A program made the translations under genes and the position numbers. This document shows, piece by piece, positions 1-9,673 of a stretch of DNA of 64,000 bases; position 1 is the first letter of the stretch; each line of letters opens with the position of its first letter. The notes beneath the pieces are model-generated. The model did not search any database. It was not told the origin of the DNA and saw nothing but the letters and a program-made list of their open reading frames with translations. Source of the DNA: Symsagittifera roscoffensis (Eukaryota > Xenacoelomorpha > Acoela > Convolutidae). Location: positions 13,252,517-13,316,516 of the forward strand of contig NC_087066.1 in NCBI RefSeq assembly GCF_963678635.1, read 5' to 3'.

Positions 1-1340
1 AAAAGAGGTAGCCAGGACTGATCTTCAGCCATTCGAACAGGAAACATAGCCATTGGCAAAGATTTGGTGCGTTAAGATGGAAGAGGATATGCATCGGCCC
101 AATGAGCTGAATAGTCAGATGAGGGTCATGGAGACGTACTTGAAGGCGAGATACAGACTCTCGGATCTTCTAAGGGCGCAGAAAAATGATCGCATGACAA
201 GCAACCTGAAAAGGTGGATCGAAAAAGGTTCTCCGGACAAAGAAGACCTCGAGGAAGACAGTTACCGCATTCTGAGACAGTATTTCATGCAGAAAGAGGG
301 AAGCTTGAAAAAGGACCGGATTGTGGCTTGCAAGAGAAGAGAAGAAGACAAAGTCCTATACCAGTATAACGCGATTGTGTTGCCGCAACTCTATCAGACA
401 GAACTCTTATTCAAGTCGCATGATCAGATGGGCCAGCAGGGGATCGACAAAGTGTATCAGAGGATCCTGAAGCGCTTTGAGTGGCCTGGAATTAAAAGGC
501 ATGCGAGAAGTGGGTAACAGCATGTCTGTCATGCCAACAGGTCAAGGATCCAAGGAAATTGCGATTTCACCTACAATCGATCGAGTCGTCTGAAATCAAC
601 GAGGTGGTGCAGATAGATCACCAAAAGATATGCATGACAGACAGTGGTTGTAATCAGGTCTTGGTCATGATAGATCACTTCACGAAATATGCAGAGGCCG
701 TGCCCTGCATATCTGCCTCGGCGGAAGAGACGTGCGACCACCTGATCAATACGTGGATAGCGAGACACGGTTACCGATGACGTTTCAATCAGATAATGGA
801 ACAAATTTCGTGAGAGAGTTCACGAAAGAGCTAATGAGACGCTCACAAGTTGCTCAAGCTCGTTCCACGACATACCATTCCCAGACAAATGGCTTAGTAG
901 AAAGGCAGAATCAAACGTTAGTGTCGATGCTGAGGGTATTTTGTTCCAGGTACATGACCGATTGGGACGGATATCTTCCACAGGTGATGGGAGCTTACAA
1001 CAGCACACAACATTCCACCACCAGAGTAAGTCCAAATATGATGCTGACCGGGCACGAGAAGTCTTTGCTCTTGACATTCTTCTACCCAGAGTATGAGGGG
1101 AAGAAGACGTCACCACAGGTCTATGTAAGGGATGTAATTAGACGTCAGCAAGGGTTGAACGACTTATGTAGACGAAAAACTCAGCAGGCACAGGCAAGGC
1201 AGAGGAAAAGATTTGACAAGAAAGCAGCTGGTGCAAAAGCTTATTCGGTAGGGGACTACGTATGGGTATTTCAGAACGTCATACCACCGAAAGGAACGAA
1301 AAAACTTCTAAAAAAGTGGAGGGGACCTTCATGACTACGG
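1..1340 (+). pseudogene. Ty3/gypsy-like integrase, decayed
   Basis: This is the integrase of an LTR retrotransposon, which would insert the cDNA copy into host DNA. The zinc-binding HHCC part runs from about 360 to 560: His in SHDQMGQQG, then ACLSCQQ read in another frame. The DDE core follows, with the first Asp in VVQIDHQ (about 601-621), the second in SDNGTNF (about 789-809) and Glu in NGLVERQNQT. The C-terminal part contains VGDYVWVF and ends at KKWRGP, a normal end for gypsy integrases. The frame shifts near 503, near 765 and near 1325, so no integrase can be made. Upstream pol domains (RT, RNase H) lie outside the window. Confidence in the family is high from the DDE spacing and the NGLVER motif. 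Confidence 0.9.
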
Positions 1341-1840
1341 AGGTGCACCAGGAGGGACGCTTTAATAGACTGAGTACTGGCCGAGCCGCTCATTACGAAA
1401 ACATTAAGCCACACAATCCATCGACAGAAGACTGGTGTATACCAGCAGACATGGAAGAACGGGATTATCTAATGATGGACCCTGCTTGTGAGGTCAATGA
1501 GAAGGGCACCAGGGAAAAGAACGATGGGAATGAAGTCATAGAGGAAGGAACAAGTACAACACTGGACCTGGACCCAAATGAGGTGATTGAAGCAGACGAT
1601 GAAACTTTACCCTACGCAGAAGAGGACTGGCAAGATCCTGAATAAAGGGAGGTTCCCAAGAACTTGGAACTGGATCTTCCTTTCACGATACAGACTCGAC
1701 AGAATGACAGGACAAGATCCAAGAGGAAATTTAACCCTTACGGCGACGATTTTGTAGTGGACAGGTTAGACCTAAAGAAGGTAGTGGAAGAAATAGTGAG
1801 TATAGAAGAAATAACTTTGTCCCAGGACATGACATAGTCG
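1326..1840 (+). pseudogene. post-integrase acidic tail of the same pol polyprotein
   Basis: The reading frame continues directly from the integrase (GRAAHYENIKPHN, a usual gypsy C-terminal box) into an acidic stretch with DWCIPADMEE and DETLPYAEEDW, up to a stop at 1643-1645. In another frame the tail resumes with QTRQNDRTRSKRKFNPYG, which resembles the basic R-S-x-R-x-x-x-P-x-x-Y/F box at the end of many gypsy Pol proteins. It is broken again by a stop near 1836. Nothing catalytic is visible. The importance of this tail is positional: it links the integrase to the macro-like module that follows. Confidence 0.7.
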
Positions 1841-1926
1841 ATGATCACGACGATGAGTGGGTCGATGACCGGTCGAAACCCGAGGTAGAATTCGACGACG
1901 AGCAACAGCAGTCATATGAACAAGAC

Positions 1927-2766
1927 TTGACGAATCTGCGTGTCTTGGAATGGCTGAACGAAATGACGTCGGACCCAAAGGATACCAGTGTCACGATTCA
2001 AGATGTAGATCGTGAAAGCATGAAATATAGGAAAACCGAACAAGAAGATCCTTCCTGGGCTGCCCAGGAGGGGCGACTACTCATTCCGGCTTCCAATCTT
2101 GATTTGATACCCGGTAGGCGATCGACGGGGAAGTCGGATATTTTTGTCCGGGGAGTGGGGGTAGAACTTACCCACATTGAAAATTTATTAATAAAAAAAT
2201 TAAAAATAGCAAGAGAGACAGGGGATTTAGAAGCAGAATCAGGCGAAGGACCAAAGAAACCTGACATAGGGAGGGTAGTTGAGTCATTTTTTAATTTACC
2301 AAACGATTATTCAAGTAGCATAATACTAACAGACAGCGATTTCATACTCACAGATAGAACATGTGCGATAGCAATCACAGCAGACATGAGTTTTAAGACA
2401 GCGTTAGCAGCAGATTTTAAGAGAGAATAAAAAAACATAGAATTCCTTTGGAAGCAAAGACCAGAAATAGGGGACGTAGCAGCCTTGACTCCGGCGGCGT
2501 CACAAATACCGGGAAAATACCTATGTTTCTTAGTGACCTGGGCGACGGAGAAGCGGCACGTGGACCCGGAAAAACTAGTCTTGTCCTTGACGAGATTGAG
2601 AGACTTCCTCGTGGGAAGGGATGTGAAGGGAATTTCACTTCCAGTGTACGACCCGAACAGAGGACGACTGCATCCTCGAGAACTGTACGCGCTCATACAC
2701 GTAATCTTCTCTGGTACTAATATACAAGTATCCTTACATAAGAAATATTACTTCAGTATAGGCTGA
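1927..2766 (+). pseudogene. macro-domain-like module at the 3' end of the gypsy pol
   Basis: About 279 codons lie in one frame, broken once by TAA at 2428-2430. The second half reads like a macro domain of the OARD1/Poa1 type, which binds ADP-ribose and removes ADP-ribosyl or acyl-ADP-ribose groups. In order: AIAITADMSFKTALAADFK (phosphate-loop region, cf. SADxxxGxGxAxxFK), EFLWKQRPEIGDVAAL (cf. the LLxQxxxxGDVAVL segment), YLCFLVTWATEKRHVDPEKL (cf. YxLVTKxxxxKPTYExL), VKGISLPVYDPNRGRL (cf. the xIxMPxIGCGLDGL loop) and HVIFSGTNIQVSLH as the last strand. The glycine-rich GCG loop is replaced by DPNRG, so catalysis is uncertain. The first ~130 codons are unrecognised. The stop TGA at 2764-2766 is the natural end. 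The call rests on motif order only. Confidence 0.55.
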
Positions 2767-3142
2767 GTTAACGTGACATGCAAGAGGGTGTCAGACTAAA
2801 GTAGGTAATGTGTGTTATGTTATGTTATGTGTTATGTTATTAAAGTCCTGGGTAAGAAGGAGTTAGTGACCACGAACAACTGAATAACGATATTAGGAAT
2901 AGATCCAAAGTTTGGACTGTCCAATCTTAGGTCGAATTCCAAAATTTTAGAGACCGATTGATTTAAATAAATTTTAGGATCAAAATCTTTTTATCTGACT
3001 GTTTTAAATAAATTTTAACGAGAAGCTAAGGTGAAACGGACAAGTGTGATAATCATGACCTCTTTTTTAGATCCTGATTGATCATTTAATTACTCACTTG
3101 AGTCAAATCATTGAATCAAATCGAATCGAACCTGAAAAGAGA
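2767..3142. repeat. non-coding spacer, LTR/leader candidate between pol end and gag-like start
   Basis: This is 376 bp with no open frame, between the pol stop and the ATG at 3143. It starts with a TGTTATG-type short repeat (about 2808-2842) and contains two near-identical TTTAAATAAATTTTA stretches (about 2963 and 3004). The position fits a single LTR plus leader joining two head-to-tail element copies, or a normal internal spacer. No clean TG...CA ends, primer-binding site or second copy is visible in the window, so the LTR label is an inference. Confidence 0.35.
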
Positions 3143-4258
3143 ATGGATAACTTCAACTTGGTTGAATTGATGGACCTGGCAGAGGCATATGTAGGACCGA
3201 TGGTAGATGCGATCTATCGTCGGCTAATGGATCGAGACTTCGCTCTGTAGGACCCAGAGGTTGTCATGTTGCTGAAAGCCCTGATAAACATCTTGGGGCA
3301 TGACAACCGTGGAGACCGCCCCACGGAAGTCCTATTGATGGCAGCATACAGAGAAAGGGGAGTACTAGACCGCCCGAACATGAGAGTGATGAGGTGGAGA
3401 AACGGGGCTCTCTCAGGGAGTGACTTGGCGAACGAGCCTGGATTGGGAAGTTCTAGGACCTACCAACCAGGTGAGATGCCTTTGCCCTCCAAGCCCAAGC
3501 CTGGGCTGAGGAGAAAGCATCAAGAGATGAACAGCGAGGCTGCCTCGTCTAGTTCACCACTGAGAATAGCTGTGCCACCAAAGAGGGCGGGAGTAGAACA
3601 AGGAGTTCAAACGAACCAAACCATGCAAGATCTAGATGGGATAAAGGATGAACTGGAAAGGACCAGGAAGGAGCTGGATGAAGTGACTAAGACCATGCTC
3701 ATTACGGAGGACGACGGAGACATGTGGAAGAAATTGTTTGAACACTGCAACAAAAAGCAGGGTGAAAACATGGAACGCTTGAGGAGGGACTACAAGGAGC
3801 GATCGGAACGGGTGGCATTGACTACAACCGTGGAAAAAGTGATACCTGCAAGGAGTATTCCTCGTTGGCAGTCCCCGATGGAGCTCTTGACGCCTCGAGA
3901 AATGATTCAAACGACAGAAACCCGACTCCCAGCTACAACAGGTCGAGTGACAATCCTGGACACAAGTGATACCTTAGGTGACCCAGTCGTGGAGCAGACG
4001 ATGAGAAAGCTGATAGAGACAGCTGCACGACTAGTGGCCAACAGGCATGCGCCCGGTTCCGGGGTGACTGCACCCTATGGAACGGTTGAAGATATGGGCA
4101 GAGTACAGCTCTCCCAAGACGTAATGACCAAGAGGGGAGTTAGCGATGCAACGCTACCAATGGGGAGCTCAAAAGTCCCAGACAGGAAGATACGAAAGAT
4201 GCTGGCGAAGAAAGTGTCACGGGTAATGGATGTGCAAAAGAATAATCAGTTGAAGTAA
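3143..4258 (+). pseudogene. gag-like N-terminal region with coiled coil
   Basis: The first ATG after the spacer (3143) opens a frame that runs to TAA at 4256-4258, with one in-frame TAG at 3248-3250. The start is helical (VELMDLAEAYVGPMVDAIYR). It is followed by a Pro/Ser/basic stretch (about 3460-3600), a charged coiled coil (DLDGIKDELERTRKELDE and onward, about 3626-3830) and a basic end (KIRKMLAKKVSRVMD). There is no zinc knuckle and no recognisable capsid domain. 'Gag-like' rests on its place right after the LTR candidate and on its coiled-coil, basic composition. The same frame continues beyond the stop into the SGNH domain, so the two were probably one polyprotein. Confidence 0.5.
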
Positions 4259-5055
4259 AACTTCACCGGAGTTCCGGAGGCGGATCCGAGAGCTTGCTTC
4301 AATCGAGCGACCTGGAAGCCAGCAGTAAACCTGCAGCAACCACCACTGGGGACATCACATCTGATACTGGGAGACAGCTTGGTCAGGGTGCTCTCAAACT
4401 TGAGGAACTCCTGGATCACCACAGTGATGGCTTTCGGAGGCGCGACGATAGCCCAGTTATTTCGGATGGTGGAGTTGATGAATCCAGGGAGAATCCCTAA
4501 TGTAATGATCCTAGTTGGGACAAATAACATCTCGAGAAGCTCGGATGAGGAGGAAGCACTATGGGAATCAATGATGGTGTGCTTGTTTACTACTCTCTGG
4601 CAGAAGTTCAACTGCGCGGTACTGACGTTTGCACCGTGCCAATGAACACGAGGACATTGACTGCAACAGGGAGAAGACACAACGAAGGAGTGATCAGGTG
4701 AAACAACATACTGAGGAATCTTGCAAGTCAGAATGCCGGAACGATGATCCTTATGGATATCGAACACCAGCTGAGGGCTATGGATCAGGCCAGGCTGACC
4801 ACTGACGGCATTCACTTTGATAGCATAGAAGGACAGGCTTGGTTGAGCAGAGTGTTCCAAGAGCGATTGGATGAGTTGGAAGTAGAACTCTTTGACATTG
4901 GAGTGCTGAAGGAAGAGGGAGTATCTAACGAACCGACAATTACCACCTTTGTGCCTCCTAACCTGGAAACACGCTTGGGAGCGGTCCCAGCCGTGACCAT
5001 CTGTAAGCCGCAAAGCTCCAGCGAACCCAGGCACAGAACGGATGTACGAGATTGA
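4259..5055 (+). pseudogene. SGNH/GDSL hydrolase domain inside the giant element ORF
   Basis: SGNH hydrolases are esterases, lipases or deacetylases with four conserved blocks, and all four are visible. Block I is LILGDSLVR, with the catalytic Ser codon at 4376-4378. Block II is AFGGATIAQ. Block III is VGTNN (4514-4528). Block V is TTDGIHFD, with the Asp codon at 4804-4806 and the His codon at 4813-4815. Spacing of about 145 residues from Ser to His fits the family. The frame shifts once near 4640 and is broken by TGA at 4699-4701 and 5053-5055. The residues before the GDS motif are in frame with the coiled-coil region upstream across TAA 4256-4258. Family assignment is strong from the motif set; substrate and role in the element are unknown. 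Confidence 0.75.
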
Positions 5056-5716
5056 TTGGGAGAAGCGCCCATGAGGAGGACCATCAACCCTAGACGAAGA
5101 TGAGGACCTGTCAACTCGACAGCGGAAACGACCAGCGCCTCTAGATCGGATACGAGATCTGAGACAACGAGCACCAGTCGAGAGGAGCGATGCCCAAATA
5201 GGAGCTCTCTAATGTGGTTGAGGCCAATATCTTCTCCATGGCCCATATACAAGGATGACCTGATGAAACTGAACCTTCAGACTGTGAGCTTCGCAGCGGA
5301 TGCCACGAGGATGCTGAACGGAGCAAGGTTATTGGTCAGCGGGTTGTACAGGAGTGGACTGGTTGATAGCGGCTGGCATAAACTTCAGCTCTACGACTGC
5401 CTTGAGGTTTGCCGACCTAGAGGGACTGCCCTCTAATAACACGATGGGCCGAGTGAATGCAAGGCCGTTACAAGACGTCAGACTGAATCACGATGAGGAG
5501 AATCGAGAAGAGAGACCGGGAAGATTTCTGATAACGAGGGCGCCCATTGCACAACATGTGAAGATGTTCAGGCAGCTGAAGACATCCTCAGGTCATGTGA
5601 AAGAAAAAATATACCCGAAACAAGTGAATCAAGATGGCGACGTCCAAAGATACGGCGGATTGAAAGCGACAAAGAAAGATGAGACCATCTTTGCCGCGTA
5701 CGATAAGCAGAAATAA
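5056..5716 (+). pseudogene. linker region of the giant element ORF, unrecognised
   Basis: The frame used by the SGNH end continues through TGA at 5053 and 5101 into a Ser/Thr/Arg-rich stretch (about 5104-5210) and then a more globular part (MWLRPISSPWPIYKDDLMK onward, 5212-5340). A frameshift near 5355 moves to a frame open to TAA at 5714-5716 (GINFSSTTALRFADLEGL..., then a charged, Arg-rich part). I recognise no domain. It probably connects the two SGNH-like modules. Confidence 0.45.
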
Positions 5717-6616
5717 GGATGCCAAGATTATAATAGTGGCGAATTCAGAGTTCGTGTACACTTCCAAATCTCTGTTTTGGCCGGATGTCATAATGTTGAC
5801 AGCAGTCGATCTGGACCTACTGCAAGCCGTGTCTCTGGCTATAGGGGTACAAAGACAGACGGAGATGAACACAATCACGATCGTGTTTGCTGGCATCAAT
5901 GACCATCTACACAGTAGAGGTTTCCTGGGGAGCCTCAGAGAGCCTAAAACGGCAAAAAATGCTGTATGGCCAGCAATAAAGACATCCTCGAGTCAATGGG
6001 TGAAGTGGTGGATGCGATGAAGGAGGGTAGACTGAAATTCGTGTATGCGATCGTGGCCTTGCTTTCGGAAGGGAAATATGATGTAATCATATCGGCCCCA
6101 AATCGCATGATAGAGATTGAGAACCTGAGACCACTCAGGGCTGAGCTACCTGCGGTGTGGTCGGATATCTCGAACGCATTGAGAGGATTCAAGGACCATG
6201 CGCTACACATGCTGGTGCTGGACGAGGTGCTGGGGTTGGAACTGTCCAACTTCAGTCGACAGCTCAAAATGAAGCCAGGAATAGATGACGACTATCGAGT
6301 AATTGTGGCGATGTCGAACGACTTATGGTTCCGAGGAATGGACATAAAAGAGGAAGGAGGGAGAAGAAATAACTCCAAGTATACCAGAGCTCACTTGGAG
6401 GCGATGGTTTTGAGAACCAAACCAGAAGCTAACCAGTGGCTACATCTAACTCCCCGAGTAGCGGCATTGGGCGCGGATGCTTTTGAGCAAGGCCCAGTGA
6501 GGATTAGGAAGATCCATTCCTACCTTGTGAAGGAGGTGAACCTGGCCGAAAATGCCGAGGAGAAGGCAGCCGAGTTTGTAAACAGAGTGTGCCAAGTTAC
6601 CCTGGAAACTTTCTGA
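5717..6616 (+). pseudogene. second, degenerate SGNH-like domain of the giant ORF
   Basis: The segment begins with AKIIIVANSEFVYTS, where a GDS block I would sit (N-S instead of D-S). About 50 residues on, it contains TIVFAGINDHLHSRG, a good match to the GxND block III of SGNH proteins. The region then shifts frame near 5980 and reads FVYAIVALLSEGKYDVIISAPNR and LHMLVLDEVLGLELSNF, an alternation of helix and hydrophobic strand as in this fold. No block V Asp-x-x-His is evident. It may be a non-catalytic copy of the first SGNH domain. A TGA at 6614-6616 interrupts the frame, which continues unchanged downstream. Confidence 0.4.
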
Positions 6617-7138
6617 ACTGAGAAGGTGAAGGGAGAAGAAGGCTTTGAACGGACAGATAGCATGCTGGAAGGGCTGGGAGCCGGATGGACCGCGTCCTTC
6701 TTGGCAAAAGTCTACCCAAAACTCTCTCGATACTTGATAAAAGAATTCCTCCAAGCAGTAGTGGAAGAATCAATCGTTGAACTGCTAGCCTTGTTCGTAA
6801 CGTCTGGAGCAGAAAATTTTGTGAAAGGACCGGTAGTACTGCTCACCGAAGGAGTTCAGAACTTGCGGTTAGATGGACTTCTAACATTGATTGCAATACC
6901 CATGGAAACTTGGGAGGACTGATGAACCTGACACGGTACCCAGAGCAGATGAGAGAGAATGTGAAGAAATTTGATGTGAAGAAAGCCACGGATTCGTGGA
7001 ATAAGATAAGAGATCTGAGACATACTCTTATCCAGTACCTCCTGCATCAGAATTGCTTTGGAACAGGAGAGGATGAGATGATTGAGAGGGAGGAAGACGT
7101 GAGACGACATGTTGGGGGCATGCGTCTGCTAACTGATC
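6617..7138 (+). pseudogene. giant element ORF, unrecognised helical region, single-copy part
   Basis: The frame continues from the previous segment through TGA 6614-6616 (GFERTDSMLEGLGAGW..., FLAKVYPKLSRYLIKEFLQAVVEESIVELLALFV), then ends at 6920-6922. A second frame starting around 6910 (GGLMNLTRYPEQMRE...) takes over. The composition is helical and amphipathic, with no known domain. This is the last part of the element that occurs only once: at 7139 the 6.6-kb tandem duplication begins in mid-ORF. Confidence 0.45.
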
Positions 7139-7554
7139 TAAGCTTAGCTATGAGGATCGATCCCTTAGCGCTGATCAGAGGGGCCACGGAGTTTGTGACA
7201 GTGATCTATGGACCAGTAGTCACGTTTGCGTACCCTGATGTTAAGGTGGAAGCGTACAGGAGGTCGTTGCTGCACCTGAACCTCATATCAGCAGTGGACG
7301 GGAGTGTGCTGAACTGGTGTGAGCAGCAAGTTTTGCTAGAACTCATGAGCGAAGATCTGTTGTTTGGAAAGATAGCAGAGCCAGAAATGATGGTCGTCAA
7401 CTTTGATGATCACTTCCGTGATCGTATGGGAGAAGTAGAGAGAGGGCAAATTGAAGTATTTCCGAAGCTCTGGAATCTAAGGCCCTATGACAAGAATTCC
7501 TCATCTCACTGCGGCATACCACAAGGTGAGAGAGGAAACGAAAGACTGGATTGA
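7139..7554 (+). pseudogene. giant element ORF, 'ATEFVTVIYGPVVTFAYP' segment (copy A)
   Basis: This frame began near 6910 and stays open to TGA at 7552-7554. It encodes a compact, probably folded segment (LAMRIDPLALIRGATEFV, VIYGPVVTFAYPDVKVEAYRR, LNLISAVDGSVLNWCEQQ, FPKLWNLRPYD). I do not recognise the fold. The meaningful frame changes around 7490 to the next segment (PYDKNSS, then PHLTAAYHKVREETKDW). Confidence 0.45.
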
Positions 7555-8297
7555 TTACGAGAAGTTGCCAGAGGAAATCCCTGAATTCCCTCTGATAAGA
7601 AGAATGTTGCTCGGAGCAGTCTCCGTAGTACAAACTCCTAGATTGAGAGCATTTGAGACCAATGAAAGGAGGGTAGCGAAATTCTCGGTAACTATGGATC
7701 CGTATTTTGTGGGCAGGAATGCCGCAGTGTTACAGTATACGCGATTTGCTTATACGGATCAAGCCACGAGGAGGCGCATAGGCAATGAAGCCTCTGAAGC
7801 CTGGAGCGTTTGACACGGAATGGATGGAATTAAACCTAGCGCCTATGAGGATGAGAGGCAGAGCCGAATTACCTGAAGCCTCCCTGATTTTGAACAGTGT
7901 GAAACAGGGGTTAACAGTGGGAGGAACGTTGCAGACGAGAACCTTCCTGGCACCCTTCGGCTATGAGGAAATCAAAGTGGTCCATGGAGAAGAGGAAGAT
8001 GAATCTGCTGACAGATTAATCATACCAAAATTTCCGGAAGGGGCCATGACTGAGAAGCAAGGACCCTCAAGTTCTAGAGATACGTCAGGAGGAAATTATG
8101 GGCAGGGAGGAAGTCGTCGGTCGGAAGAGCCTATGCAAGAGGATCTCGATCAAGCAGAGAAGGAGGATGATAAAGCATCGACAGGAGGAATGTCCAGCCT
8201 GGATTTCAATTTATTCAGTGACTTTGAAAACAACGCAGATGCGTTGGAAACGACTGAACCAGCAAACGAAGGTACTTCGACACTGGAGCCTCCGTAA
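7487..8297 (+). pseudogene. giant element ORF, next segment (copy A)
   Basis: Two overlapping frames (7487-7813 and 7785-8297) make one continuous sense when a frameshift near 7810 is allowed for. The first part is folded (DWIDYEKLPEEIPEFPLIRR, VTMDPYFVGRNAAVLQYTRF), followed by LNLAPMRMRGRAELPEASL. The last 80 codons are an acidic, Ser/Gly-rich disordered tail (EEEDESADR..., QGGSRRSEEPMQEDLDQAEKEDD). TAA at 8295-8297 ends it. No domain is recognised. In retroelements, such a folded part plus acidic tail would suit a structural (gag) protein, but that is inference. Confidence 0.45.
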
Positions 8298-8954
8298 GTT
8301 TTTTTGGAAATGAAACGGAATTTGCCGGAGAGCAGCTCTCCGGGCAATTCTAAAGACAATGAACAAAGACTCCTCATGGAATCACCAAGGAGAAGGAACA
8401 TAGAAGGCGCTGCCAGAGTACCCTTCTTGGGAACATTACCCGAAGAAGAATGGGAGGTAAATCACCGAGACCATGAAAATAGGACGGGATGCAGATTGGA
8501 CAGAGTAGCCTTCCCGGAGGAAGTCTGGACAGTGGTTCAGAGCTACGGAACCAATTCCATTTTTAAAATAGGTCTCAACCGACCACTGATGCGGGAAGTC
8601 CTTGACAAACTCGACGAGTGTGAAGGGAGATTGAGTGAGTTGTTGATCGACTCAGCCACTGACGAAAGTGAAGCAAACTCTCCTATAAAGATGACACCGC
8701 AAGAGGATAAAGGAGAAGTTGTGTATCTGTCGAGAACTAGTAAAGGAACGATGCGATCGAAATTGGTGATTGATAAGATCAATGAGATGAAGATGAAACT
8801 AGGCAGCAAAGTGATACCGAGGAGAGCGGGAAAGACGAAGGTGGATTCGGAGATATCGATAAAAGCTGTCAACTCAGCGAAAAGGAAACAAGTCGGAGAA
8901 GTCATGGATTTGGGAAAGGTGACGATCGACTGCCTGGCACAGACAGAATGTTGA
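8298..8954 (+). pseudogene. giant element ORF, basic/charged segment (copy A)
   Basis: It is in the same frame as the preceding segment after TAA 8295-8297; the first ATG is 8310. It opens with a run of seven T (8299-8305) and an imperfect stem-loop (8318-8350, 13 paired bases around CAG). The protein is charged (RNLPESSSPGNSKDNEQR..., VAFPEEVWTVVQSYGTNSIFK, RSKLVIDKINEMKMKLGSK, RRAGKTKVDSEISIK). The stop TGA at 8952-8954 overlaps the next frame's ATG (ATGTTGA, 8948-8954), an arrangement like termination-reinitiation sites. No domain is recognised. Confidence 0.45.
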
Positions 8955-9673
8955 CGGATGTAGCAATGGTGCCGCCCATTCTCATGGCAGGGATAAAGTC
9001 GACAGGTTATAAATCCAAACGGAGTGACCGCACTCTGACTGGAGCAACGTTAGAAATGGAAATACTCAGCCAATGTGGAGAAAACACCATGAAAGACTTT
9101 AAACCGTCTCCCATGAACCACGAAAGGGGAAGTGTCGAACGACAACTGGTCCCAGTGGAATATAACCGACTGACACTGTCGGAGACTGTAGCAATAGATG
9201 AACCCACCGGTGGGTAAATGGAGATGTTGGAGTACAGAAACTCGGCCAGAGGACATTTAATGGCTCTGGAAGACAAGAGTGCCATGGAAGGTTATCTGGA
9301 AACAATGATGCAAGGCACCACCCTTAAGCAGAAAGCATACGGGACTCTAGCGTCGTCTGAGATGCAGGCGGAAACGATTGAGCAGTTGGTGAGCCTTCCA
9401 TGGAAAGCTGTAGTGTTACGATACTTTGAGGAAGAGATGAGGACTAGACCAAGGATACACGCTCTGATAGCAGTGCCCTACGTGAGGGCTGAATTACAGC
9501 TGATGTTCGCCTAGTGCATGATCGGACTGACTCGCGAGGAATATGATTCAGAAGAAAGGAAGAGATCGAGAGAAGAAAAGGTCTTCCTGATGACGAATAT
9601 GAGGGATCTGATAATCCAGGAGGGAATGACAGTAGCGTGCGCGTAGCGGAGGGACGCTCTCTGTTTCATTCGA
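8948..9673 (+). pseudogene. giant element ORF, segment with three in-frame stops (copy A)
   Basis: One frame runs from the ATG at 8948 through TAA 9215-9217 (directly followed by ATG), TAG 9512-9514 and TAG 9644-9646, without any frameshift. The pieces read MLTDVAMVPPILMAGIK..., EMLEYRNSARGHLMALEDK..., then MIGLTREEYDSEERKRS. The composition is helical with a strongly charged patch (EERKRSREEK). Function is unknown. Nonsense changes without frame loss suggest young decay or the use of recoding. Confidence 0.4.

Noticed and set aside
4246-5034. 262-codon open frame on the - strand
   Set aside because: It lies exactly opposite the SGNH domain, has no recognisable motif, and its openness follows from the codon composition of the + strand.
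8295-8350. Stop codon, T7 run and stem-loop as a programmed -1 frameshift site
   Set aside because: The heptamer phase would not lead from the open upstream frame into the downstream frame, and the stop comes before the T run. Kept only as a description.
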